DNA of 64,000 nt from Albula goreensis (Eukaryota; Chordata; Actinopteri; Albuliformes; Albulidae): the NCBI GenBank assembly GCA_022829145.1, contig CM040762.1:26535436-26599435 (forward strand), read 5' to 3'. A model generated the notes under the pieces. The model was not told the DNA's origin. It searched no databases and saw nothing but the letters and a program-made list of their open reading frames with translations. Of the stretch, positions 55,401 to 64,000 are shown one piece after another (position 1 is the first letter of the stretch; the number at the start of each line of letters is the position of its first letter). The position numbers were made by a program, and so were the translations under genes.

Positions 55401-58400
55401 ATTTTTGTGTTTTTTCCAATTGTGTTTTTTTCCAAATTCAAAGAGGCGTTATCTAGCAAATAAAATGTCTCTTTATACTTTGTCACCAGGTTCTTCAACA
55501 ATGTCCTAGTATTCAGTACTTCATCAAATTTTGAAATATAAAACTGCATCTCAAGATGGAATACTTTTCATTCCAGTTCGAGCTGTTCAGCTATTTGCTC
55601 TTTCCTCTTTTTACTTACATATGAAATAATCATACCCCTGAGAAAAGCTGTATACCCCACAAATTTATTGTCTAGCAAATGATATGGGTTCAGTCTCCCA
55701 AGATCTACAGTATTCAAAAGGTTGAGGGAGGAGAATGGAAATGGTAACAGGTGCGTGGTCAGAAAGAGCAATATGTCCAATGTCGGTTTGGTTGACCAGA
55801 GATGCCATTTGACATGGCACAAAATTGCCTGATGTGGGTATGAGGGAAAAAAAGTAAAAACTTTCTCTTTTTTATGGCTTTTACAAAAGGCTAGTTTTAT
55901 TAAACTGACAGGATTTCTAATTACAACAAATACACAGGAATGTGACTCACTTTTGTTGGATTCTGTATCTTCCCATTAGTAAATGCAACAGGTATATGCC
56001 CATCAGTAAATACAGCTGGTATCCGCCTGTCCGTAAATACAACAAGTATCTTTCTCTGTCTCCTTTGAGCCACAGTGCCATATTGATCTCTCTGAGCATT
56101 GCCTTTGGTCCTTAGCTCTGGGAAATGGTGATTAAGATGGCATCACTGAGAGGAACCCCTTTCTCCTCTCCACAGTGGATGTTCCGTTCCGGGAGTTTGT
56201 GGACCATGTGCTGAGACCGCAGTCGATGGACGCTCTGGGCAGTGGTAAGTTCAGCCATTGGCTGTTTTTTACTCTCCCTACAACCTCATTTGTGTATACA
56301 TTTCTAAATGATATTGAAGTCCAGTGCAGAGCACTAATGTGCAAACCACAGAATGTGGGCAAACGGGGGTCAAGTGAGTATTCTTTTGCCTCTTTTAAAA
56401 TGGAATTTGCTGGGAAAAAGATATGGCCTCTGTGTCTCATTTTCTCCTGACAGACACCCTGTACTTCTTTGGAGACAACAACTTCACAGAGTGGCATTCC
56501 CTGTTTGAGCACTACCGACCCCCCCGCTACTTCCTCCCGCACACTAGTGGGGCATACAGCTTTGGAATTGCAGGTCATTGGATTAGATTTTTAATAGCTT
56601 TTATAACAGGTCTGCTTGCTTTAAAATGTATTAATTGCTGTATTGGTTGTCTTTGTAGTGCAGTATTGATTTCCAATGTAAATTACATTTTAGTTAATGA
56701 CTATACATTTGAATAGTTATAGTTATTCATTAGGAGCATTGGCAATTACTGATTCAAGTGTGTGTTATAACTAGCTTCTTCTCTCAATCTGGCCTTGATA
56801 CACCTGTATACTGTACCTTGTAAAAGTCTGACACCATCCTTTCATTTATTTAATTTCCTGTCAGAAAAAGTGCAAGTTCTTCATTTTCCAGTGTCATAAA
56901 AACACAGGGAACATATATTTAACACAAAAACCTCTACAAGTGGTAGAAAGCAGAGTGTAATTCTGGTAGAAAGTAGAGTGCCAGAAACTGTGGGAGGAGA
57001 GCAGGGTCCTGTAAGAAGTCCCGCAGGGATCGGTGTGGGGGCCTTTGCTTTTCCTTATTTACATAAACAATCTTGATGCAGGGGTTAGTAGTAAAATAGT
57101 AACATTTACAGTTGATACAAAACTAGGCGGTCTAGCCAACAGTATAGAATCAACTAAGGTAATGCAAGAAGACCTGAACAGCATTCATAAGTGGGCAGAT
57201 ACCTGGCAGATGACATTCAACTTAGCTAAATGTAAAGTCTTGCATGTGGGAAATAAGAACCTTAGACAAGACTACTTCATGGGAGGAAGTAAACTAGAAT
57301 GTGCTCAATTTGAAAAAGACTTGGGAGTAATAGTTGACCAAAGCTCAACAGGATCTAGGCAGTGTGCTGTAGCAGTAAAAAAGGCCAACAGGATGCTTGG
57401 ATATATAACCAAAAGTATTGATTATAAATCTAAAGAGGTAATATTAAAATCATGAAATGCTTTAGTCAGAACCCACTTGGAATACTGTGTGCAGTTCTGG
57501 GCACCGCACTATAATAAAGACATCGAGGCTCTTGAAAAAGTACAAAGGAGGGCAACTAAATTACTTCCTGGCATGAAATATAAAAGCTATGGCGAAAGAC
57601 TAAAGTTACTTAACTTATTTAGTCTCAGCAAGAGGAGAGTAAGGGGTGATTTAATAGAGCTTTTTAAATTTATGAAAGGACTCAACAAGGATAACTACAA
57701 TACATTTTTAAGGTGAGTTCAGTCTGTAGGACAAGGGGACATAAATAGAAACTAGTTAAGAGTAAGATCCACACTGATATAAGGAAATATTATTTTACAC
57801 AAAGAGTTATCAATACATGGAATAGGTTGCCAGCTCATGTAGTTGAGGCAGAGACCCTTGCTGTGTTCAAGTCCAGACTTGATGCAGTTTTGGATACTCT
57901 TTAAATTGTAATGGTGAGCTTAGTTGGGCTGAATGGCCTGTTCTCGTCATAATATGTGCTTATGTTCTTATGTAAGTGATTTCAATGTATATGTAAATAT
58001 CTATTTGTATATGTACATGTCCTGCATTATTGTTTGGTACCAAAACTAATGGTCATTTGATTGTTAATTGAATAAATGAAAGGGTGGTGTCTGACATTTG
58101 CATAGTACTGTATGGTGTTTGTGAGTTTTATAGGCACACATATAGGCCCTGTATGCTTTTATGACAAAGCTACAGTTTGGGATAATTTCTTGTGGATTGA
58201 GAAGAATTTAGGCTCTAATAGGGCTGGAAACTGTCAATCTGCCATATCAAGTGTTTTAGAGGACTGTGTCCACTGTCTTTAACCAACCCTGATGCTACCA
58301 TTTTTAATAATTGTGTAATATTTTCAGTGCTCTTGTTGACTGTTGGTTTACATACTTTCGAAGATGTTGTTTATAGGTGTTCAGTGCAGCAGAACAGACC

Positions 58401-61400
58401 AGAGATAATACAGACAATACTGAAATTGACAGATCAGAGCACAGTGAAAGATTATGTAGCTGCCAGTACACACAAACTGCAATATGCCTGTTTGGTGGAC
58501 TGTATTTGTTACAGAGTACTTTCTGGTTTACAGAGAATGAGTGTTAAAATTATTGCTTTTTAGCCTAAAAATTACATAGGGCCCCCCGTTAAGATTATCA
58601 GCAAAATTAACAAATGTATAAAATGGGCCTTGTGGGACTACAAATGACTAACCACCCAAATGTAAAACTCTTATTCTGATTTTTTCCTGGCTTTGCAGCG
58701 GAAAGGCTAGTGGTGACACAGAACTTAATTAGAAATTCCTAACACTGGGGTGTCCGGGTGGCTCATGCAGTACAGTCACTTGAACTGAAAGCAAAAACAT
58801 GAACCCAATCATCCCAGTCCAGGCTGGAGGTCCGCATTGGTGAGGGGACAATTGGCCTAGCCTTGTAGGGGAATGCTAGCCAGTTAGTTCTGTTGATTTC
58901 ACCGCTCTCTAGCGGCCACTCCTGGTCAGGCCGGATGCCTCCAGATGCGCGAACAGAGAACATGCTGGCCTTGTCATCCTCCATGACTACGTGGCGGTAT
59001 GTGCTAAGTAGTGTGTTGGCAGTGGGTTGTTGTCACATGAATGAGGGAGTTCAGGGCTCAGCCTCCTCCTGAACTCAGGTGGGGACAGCAACTGGTTTGG
59101 CTGAGTTTGGGTTGGGGTTAAAGGGTGGAAAAAAGACTTTATTTTCATTCCATTACTAATTGGGAACTCTAATTCTATTCAAATTGCACTTAAAGGCTGC
59201 ACACAGAAGCTCAGTAAACTGCACACATAGACTGCTTCTTTGTGAACATTTTAAATGACTTAACTGGTGGTTTTGGGTAGCCATGTTTGGCTGGGTTTGC
59301 TCCATAGGCATCCTGGCACACTCTAATTCCCCCTGTCTTGCACAGGCCCTGGCACTGGGGTGCCTTTCCACTGGCACGGCCCTGGCTACTCTGAAGTCAT
59401 ATACGGCAGAAAGGTAACAACCCTAACAGAGAAGTACAGAGCCCAGATGTGTTTCAGAACCTTGAACAAATTCAGTGCTTATAGAGAGGAAACTCAGCAA
59501 CCCAATATTAGGGATGCACAGAGGTTGTTCATATACTGAATATTTTCTATTTTGCTGGCAAGCTTGAGGTCTATCATGACTTTCTTGAGCCCTCGTGCTA
59601 TAAAACATGCCTTTTCTCTTCCCAGCGCTGGTTCCTCTATCCTGCCGATAAAGAACCTCACTTTCATCCCAATCACACCACACTTTCCTGGGTCAGAGAT
59701 GTCTACCCCTTCCTTCCTCCAGAGGAGAGACCCATAGAGTGCACCATTCGCCCCGGGGAGGTTAGTGAGCATGGAGTGCCCCTCTCACACCTCAGACAGG
59801 ACCAAAATCCCCCCAGGCTTGTGAAGTTGAAAACAAGTTTTGCACACTATACTGCCATTCAATAGCACTCCCTCAAGTCATCACAGCTTGAACACAATTA
59901 ACACACAATTACCCAGGTGGAAACACTAAGGGCCAAATTTACTACACAACACGAAATATTTGCTATATAGTGAGTTATTTGTGGTCACAAGTGCTGAACT
60001 ATTAACAACCAATTTACTATGACTAACTCTAATTATGCAATCAAAAAATTTAACTCCCTTATTTTACAATTTTTTGGTGGGAAATGCCCCTTAAATATAT
60101 CAGATATGGCATGCGTACACATCCAGATAACAAGGTGCTATGAAATGGATACAGAGCAACCAGGCACAAGTAGTGAGGGAACCCGATGAAAACTAAAACT
60201 TATATTTACTGATCCGACAATAGATAGGAAATGAGGCACAGCTTCATAGTGCCGTATTACAACATGGAAATTAAACACCAACAGAAAGTAGAAAGTTTTG
60301 GAGTGACAAATGTAAATTTATAACGTATAGGCTGAAAAGACAAACAGTAAAGGAAGTAAAGAAAAGATGGCATGTTAGGTGGCATAATAAAAGCTTTCCT
60401 ACAACACAAATTGGGCAAAAAACACAGCTCCAACAACGGAGAGGATATTAACACCAACTGGAACAAGGTTATAATACAACAAGCTAACACATTCCACTTG
60501 TTCCACCGTCTCACACTTTGTGTAGATAGAGCTACTCTTGAAAATGAAGCTATCACAACATGAACCACTGTACTTTGCAACAACATTTGTGATTATTTGT
60601 TTTGCATCGCACACAACGTGTACATTCATGGGATATGTGTTTTCTATTTCTGAACATGTGTTCATTGCGCAATGGACCCATGAAACTGTACTTTTAAAAG
60701 ATTTGGATGCAAGGACATACTTAACAGAAGCTTCACCATAGTCAACAGAGTATTTGGTATTTGGGTGCATGGTTCAAGTTCCTCCAGCAATTGTCCTTTG
60801 GCTATATCCTTTGATATATCCTATATTACATCACTATTTGTTGTTGGGTCATTCCATACCAACTCACCCAAAATATTGTGTGAAAACTTGTATTAAATTC
60901 CTGGGACTTTGCATACTCCCATAGCTGTACTCCAAATAGCATTTAGTTGTGAATGTTTGAAGTTTGTATGTGTATTCTCAGCCTCACCAATTGCTTATTT
61001 CACTTGACTGGGTTGAAATTTTTACTGAACATCCAAGACAAAAAAGGATAATTTGCAACATATATTCATGTAAATAGTTGTTGCTGAATGTTTTACAGTA
61101 ATCAGATTAATAAAATGTACCCGAATTAAGAATCTTTAACATTAATTTAATATTAATTTTTGAAAAGATTAAAAAAAAGAAGTAACACATGCAATAAACA
61201 CATGTAATAAACACAAATGTCAGTAATACTCCATCATACTCATCCTCTTACCTGCTGATAATTCCTGAACAACTGCAGCTTGTGCTCGTTTATACAGGGC
61301 AGGCACAACGGACTGACTAAAATGCACATGTGAAGGCGCATTGTAGCAGAACTCAAACACTTTGACCATATGCTTAAATCCTGTATTCTCTATGACTGAG

Positions 61401-62601
61401 TATGGTCACATATCCGCAGTGACACTCCTAAATCATTAGTAATTGCTTTGGCGTAGTCTGAATCTGCAGTGAGAGGCTGCTTGAACACTGTGAGGAGAAG
61501 GACTCACCTTCCTGTTGTTTTTATCTCGTTCTGCTTATTGACACAATCGGGGGATGCCATTGTAAATGACATGTTTGAAGTGTATCCACAGACATACCTG
61601 ACTTCAGTTGAACAATGTCTGCACACAGTTTGACACTAATTGCTGTCCATTTTTGCTGTTACTAACCAGGAAACTGTACTGCTCCCATACAGTGGATCTA
61701 AATGTCATGGGAGGATCCTCCAGCTCTGGTCTCTCATTTGTGATTGCTATATGGATGGCAGCAACACTACATGAGCTTGGCTAACCTGGCTAACAGGGCT
61801 AGCATGCTACAGCTGATAGACAACAACTGGTGCACTGACAAAACTTTCCGGATAAAACTTGTGCTGTAGAATTCCTGTTCCGCGCATACAAGTAGTAGAT
61901 ATAAATGTACTATTTTGACAGTAATCGTTTGTGTCACAGAGCGTACCAAACCGAGGAAGTCACACACCAAACCAAATGGTTCTGGACAAATGCATGTATG
62001 GTTACACCCCAAATATTTATTGTCCAAGCTAACTGATCTGTAACAAAGAATTAAATCACTATGAGGGAGGAGGGCCAAATTCAGGTTTCGAAATTACCAA
62101 TAAGATGCTTAACTTGGTTATCATTGTGATGGTGTAATGCGTATGCTCACTACAGACCATGCTGTGTGTGCAAAAAATGTGTTTCATAGATTCCCCAAAG
62201 TAATCAAATTGTGAAAGCATAAGTTTGATAATGACTCAAATATAATTTCATTCAGTATTTTTTTCAGCAATTAAAATAAATCTGAATAAACATTAATTTT
62301 CCTATGCATCGTGACATGCAGTGATACTAAATAAAAGTCAGTGCGTATTATACACAAGATATTTTTTCCAGGATTTCATTGCCCATAACTGGGGGTGCGC
62401 TTTATATATGAGTGCACATCATATACAAATAAATACGGTACTTGGTCCAAACTATGTGCTGTCCATGGACTGACCTCTGACACTGCTGATATCAGACTGA
62501 CCTTTGACCCCTGCTGGCAGGTGCTGTATTTCCCAGACCACTGGTGGCATGCCACCCTTAACCTGGACACCAGCGTCTTCATCTCCACATTCCTGGGATG
62601 A
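49365..62601 (+). CDS. jmjd8: jmjd8, JmjC domain-containing protein 8
   Basis: Nine coding exons (49365-49471, 50091-50183, 50290-50338, 51665-51761, 56176-56244, 56454-56573, 59346-59413, 59626-59760, 62521-62601) join in frame to 272 aa plus stop; the human protein is of similar size. An N-terminal hydrophobic signal sequence (residues 5-21, ending near TALC) sends it to the ER lumen. N-glycosylation sequons are at N28, N148 and N217. The JmjC cupin fold runs from about residue 110; [20 protein letters not shown] (183-202) and [20 protein letters not shown] (247-266) are its most conserved parts. The usual iron-binding H-x-D/E is H187-W-H189 here, with H256 as distal His. JMJD8 is a poorly understood ER protein, reported in NF-kB signalling and metabolism. 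Introns are packed with TEs. Confidence 0.95.
49780..49789. promoter_or_regulatory. jmjd8: GTCACGTGAC palindrome in jmjd8 intron 1
   Basis: A perfect 10-bp E-box/CLEAR-type palindrome, 415 bp after the start codon, flanked by CG-containing sequence. Such sites bind USF or TFEB/MiT factors. Function is inference. Confidence 0.4.
50091..50183 (+). CDS. jmjd8: jmjd8 coding exon 2
   Basis: Acceptor GCACAG, donor GTAGGT. Completes Trp36 and codes [20 protein letters not shown] and [10 protein letters not shown]; two bases carry over. Confidence 0.93.
50290..50338 (+). CDS. jmjd8: jmjd8 coding exon 3
   Basis: 49 bp, acceptor GACAG, donor GTAAAT. Codes [16 protein letters not shown], the P-V-I-L-R-G start of a JmjC-type fold. 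Confidence 0.93.
50697..51543. mobile_element. hAT-type element with perfect target duplication (jmjd8 intron 3)
   Basis: 847 bp, left end TAGGGACATGAATCG and right end ...CTCTCACCCCTA, flanked by identical 8-bp copies GTGGATAG (50689-50696 and 51544-51551). Inner ends both hold GAATCGATT/ATTCGAT-type sequence in opposite orientation. No transposase; non-autonomous. Confidence 0.85.
51665..51761 (+). CDS. jmjd8: jmjd8 coding exon 4
   Basis: 97 bp, acceptor CCCAG, donor GTAATT. Codes [20 protein letters not shown] and [12 protein letters not shown], plus one base. Confidence 0.95.
51895..52065 (+). mobile_element. SINE-type 3' module
   Basis: GGTTTCTTCCTGTTTGTCAG, GGGAGTTTTTCCCTTGCCAC and CAAGTTGTAAAAAGCGCTAT-type tail ending AATAAAATTTAATTGAAATT. 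It is a sequence I associate with a widespread teleost SINE. The tRNA-like head is not seen. Located in jmjd8 intron 4. Confidence 0.6.
52170..52320. mobile_element. hAT-like terminal fragment
   Basis: CAGGGTTGTGCATCGAGAAC and CGGTTCCAAATTCGAACCGG with an internal palindrome, as at the ends of some fish hAT elements. Right end not identified. Confidence 0.35.
52321..53800. other. jmjd8: jmjd8 intron 4, nothing recognised
   Basis: AT-rich intronic sequence; short frames without family resemblance. Confidence 0.45.
53805..55830 (-). mobile_element. L1/Tx1-like LINE relic (jmjd8 intron 4)
   Basis: Minus-strand frames: a pre-RT part ([20 protein letters not shown] then [20 protein letters not shown], 55600-55450), RT motifs [20 protein letters not shown] and [20 protein letters not shown] (55037-54762), and [13 protein letters not shown] near 54510 with an intact Y-A-D-D active site. 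The order and spacing match L1-clade RT. Many stops and frameshifts; the endonuclease is absent. 5'-truncated and inactive. Confidence 0.8.
56176..56244 (+). CDS. jmjd8: jmjd8 coding exon 5
   Basis: 69 bp after a 4.4-kb intron; acceptor CCACAG, donor GTAAGT. Codes [20 protein letters not shown] then LGS. Confidence 0.95.
56454..56573 (+). CDS. jmjd8: jmjd8 coding exon 6
   Basis: 120 bp, acceptor GACAG. Codes [40 protein letters not shown] and one base. The donor is GTCATT, a weak match, but the position is fixed by phase and by the next exon. Confidence 0.93.
56940..57978 (+). mobile_element. CR1/Rex-like LINE 3' part (jmjd8 intron 6)
   Basis: [20 protein letters not shown], then FTVDTKLGG where F-A-D-D is expected (active-site change). 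Next come [20 protein letters not shown], then after a stop [20 protein letters not shown] and [15 protein letters not shown]. The ending TGTGCTTATGTTCTTATGT is a CR1-like 3' tail. 5'-truncated; frame otherwise quite well preserved (140 + 79 codons). Confidence 0.85.
57979..58740. other. jmjd8: jmjd8 intron 6, nothing recognised
   Basis: AT-rich intronic sequence between the CR1-like LINE and the SINE. No recognisable feature. Confidence 0.45.
58743..59140 (+). mobile_element. tRNA-derived SINE, family B (jmjd8 intron 6)
   Basis: Head GGGGTGTCCGGGTGGCTCAT (A-box-like), body with CTAGCGGCCACTCCTGGTCA and GGCAGTGGGTTGTTGTCACA, tail GGTTGGGGTTAAAGGGTGG followed by A-rich sequence. Similar layout to family A but a different sequence. 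It ends about 200 bp before exon 7. Confidence 0.65.
59346..59413 (+). CDS. jmjd8: jmjd8 coding exon 7 (metal-site exon)
   Basis: 68 bp, acceptor GCACAG, donor GTAACA. Codes [20 protein letters not shown] then GRK, with the His-Trp-His of the metal-site position. Confidence 0.95.
59626..59760 (+). CDS. jmjd8: jmjd8 coding exon 8
   Basis: 135 bp, 45 codons, acceptor CCCAG, donor GTTAGT. Codes [40 protein letters not shown] and IRPGE. Confidence 0.95.
59930..60835 (-). mobile_element. PIF/Harbinger relic, minus orientation (jmjd8 intron 8)
   Basis: At 60770-60399 the minus frame reads [20 protein letters not shown] then [14 protein letters not shown], the segment around the second catalytic Asp of HARBI1-like transposases (the normal H-D is C-D here). 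The left flank near 59930 begins GGGCCAAATTTACTAC, similar in form to GGGCCTCATTTATAA ends. First and third catalytic regions are not readable. Confidence 0.7.
60843..61140. repeat. unclassified interspersed repeat, copy 2 (jmjd8 intron 8)
   Basis: Begins TGTTGGGTCATTCCATACCA; same order of matching blocks as 1513-1880, in the same orientation. Confidence 0.65.
61190..62010 (-). mobile_element. hAT (ZBED-like) transposon fragment, copy B (jmjd8 intron 8)
   Basis: Right end ATGTATGGTTACACCCC (62010) is the inverse of the left end of copy A (GGGGTGTAACAGTATAC). 61205-61616 is over 90% identical by eye to 16030-16455. On the minus strand a ZBED-like transposase piece can be read, with [19 protein letters not shown] and [18 protein letters not shown]. 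The left end is missing, and stops are present. Confidence 0.75.
62521..62601 (+). CDS. jmjd8: jmjd8 coding exon 9 and stop
   Basis: 81 bp, acceptor GGCAG. Codes [20 protein letters not shown] and ISTFLG, then TGA. Contains the distal His (H256). Confidence 0.95.
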   Translation: MLYFPDHWWHATLNLDTSVFISTFLG

Positions 62602-62755
62602 CTCACCCATCCTCTGCTGTCTCACCTGCTGAAAAACAGCATTCAAGGCAGGACCTGCTGTATAATATCTCAAAGCAAAAGGAGCATCACCATTCTCAAT
62701 CAACTGCTACTGAGTGACCAAATGATTCTACACCTTGGGAAGATGAAAAAAAAAT

Positions 62756-62761
62756 AATAAA
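62756..62761 (+). terminator. jmjd8: candidate polyadenylation signal for jmjd8
   Basis: AATAAA 155 bp after the stop codon, in an A-rich context. Plausible position for the transcript end. Confidence 0.6.
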
Positions 62762-63140
62762 TTGTACTCAATACAAAGGTATATATACCTATGACACAAT
62801 CCATGTGGCAATGCCAGTGTTTAAGGTTGATTCAATCCACAGCATGATTCAAAAATGTAAATTGTGCAACCAGAGGAATAAAATATATATATATAATAAA
62901 TTTGTGGTTTTCTGCCATTATTGTAAAAATAACAATGGAACTGTCACAGATAGCATAAGACATTAGAGCAAGAACAAGCCATTCACTCCAACTAGGTTAA
63001 CCATTTACCTACAGGCATGTCCAGCACTGCATCAAGTCTGAACTTGAACACTCCATGGCCCTCTGCTGGTATTACTGGACCTGTTAACTTGTTCAAAGTG
63101 CTAAAAACTCCTGGTGTAAAATAATATTGAGCAGGCAGAC

Positions 63141-63530
63141 ACAGCTCCAGCAGTGTGATGTGACACTGTTCCACAGGTCTTGCAGTGCAGTGTGATGCTG
63201 CTCCACATCTCTGTCAGTGCAGTGTGATGCATCTCCACCACTCTGGCAGTGTTGTGTGACGCTGTTCCACTACTCCAGCAGTGTAGTGTGCTGCTGTTCC
63301 ACATCTCCAGCAGTGTGGTGTGACGCTGTTCCACCACTCCGACAGCGTGGTGTGATGCTGCTCCATTACTCCGACAGCGTGGTGTGATGCTGCTCCATTA
63401 CTCCGGTAATGTGGTGTGATGCATCTCCACCACTTCCGACAGCATAGTGTGATGCTGCTCCATTACTCCAGCAGTGTTGTCTAATGCTGCTCCACAGCTT
63501 TGGCAGTGTGGTGTGACACTGGTACACAGC
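63141..63530. repeat. about 32-bp minisatellite downstream of jmjd8
   Basis: About 12 imperfect units of a motif like CAGCGTGGTGTGATGCTGCT followed by CCATTACTCCGA. Units differ by point changes and small indels. Apparent open frames on the minus strand are due to the repeat. Confidence 0.95.
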
Positions 63531-63559
63531 TTTTTGGAGAGACCACATCATTGAAAAAA

Positions 63560-64000
63560 AGAATTTTGACTCTAGACCAAACGGTTCAAGACTTATAGGC
63601 AAAAACACATTTCGATTTGCTACAGTGCCACCATCTGGCTAATCGGAGTAATTTTCTGATAGTTTGCTTGTTTACACATCCTTAACCATCCTATAAAGTT
63701 TCATGATGGTAGGTGACAGCTATGTGACTGTAAGGGCTACTGAAATTTGATTGGCTGATGTCGGCCATCTTGTCTGAGCAATCAACTTGTACTGACAGGT
63801 ATCCAGCTTTGACTAGCATGCAAAATTTAAAGTTGATCAGACAATTGGTTTAAGAGTTATGATCATTTGTTTGGTATAGCACCACCTATTGATGGAGTTT
63901 CATGGCCTGTAGATGAGGGTTGTCAGGTTTGGTGATGATTGGACATTGCTTTGAGGAGTTAATAGCCCATTATATCAATAGAGGCCATGCCCACAAATTT
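63560..64000. repeat. unclassified interspersed repeat at the right edge
   Basis: Contains GCACCACCTATTGATGGAGT and TGCCACCATCTGGCTAAT, and ends CAATAGAGGCCATGCCCACA. I associate these phrases with a repeat common in fish. It continues past the window. No coding trace. Confidence 0.4.

Noticed and set aside
1..64000. A bacterial-type operon, defence or toxin system
   Set aside because: Splice sites, vertebrate genes and teleost transposons throughout; no prokaryotic gene arrangement or ribosome-binding sites.

Overview
The window looks like nuclear DNA from a ray-finned (teleost) fish. It carries split vertebrate genes with GT-AG introns, and a dense nested mix of Tc1/mariner, hAT, PIF/Harbinger, DIRS, Ty3/Gypsy and several LINE and tRNA-derived SINE families that is typical of teleosts. 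The species cannot be named from the sequence alone.

Three real host genes can be read. (1) On the minus strand, the first six coding exons of xpo6 (exportin-6) lie between 10845 and 1265; the rest of the gene runs off the left edge. (2) On the plus strand, antkmt (formerly fam173a, an adenine nucleotide translocase lysine methyltransferase) has five coding exons at 44920-47520, 223 aa in all. (3) On the plus strand, jmjd8 (ER-lumenal JmjC-domain protein) has nine coding exons at 49365-62601, 272 aa in all. All exon junctions I assembled keep the reading frame. antkmt and jmjd8 are arranged head to tail with about 1.8 kb between stop and start.

Layout: 1-11.4 kb is xpo6 with TE- and satellite-filled introns and its promoter. 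11.4-44.9 kb is a gene-free transposon graveyard. In order it holds a Tc1 relic, a hAT relic with a hairpin rearrangement, an internally deleted Ty3/Gypsy element with both LTRs, a full-length dead Tc1 element with another element nested inside, a DIRS relic, a Harbinger region with nested LTR and second Harbinger, a SINE split by a solo LTR, a second Gypsy relic, a BED-finger hAT relic and another Harbinger piece. 44.9-47.5 kb is antkmt, with a 30-bp minisatellite in intron 4. 49.4-62.6 kb is jmjd8, whose introns hold a hAT element with perfect 8-bp target duplication, an L1-like LINE, a CR1-like LINE, a SINE, a Harbinger relic and a hAT relic. 62.6-64 kb is a minisatellite and an unclassified repeat.

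I found no convincing new biochemical system. The most informative structures are several insertions whose exact edges and target duplications can be read, a pyrimidine-rich inverted-repeat family with at least five loci, and a composite inverted rearrangement near 15.2-16.5 kb that suggests template switching.
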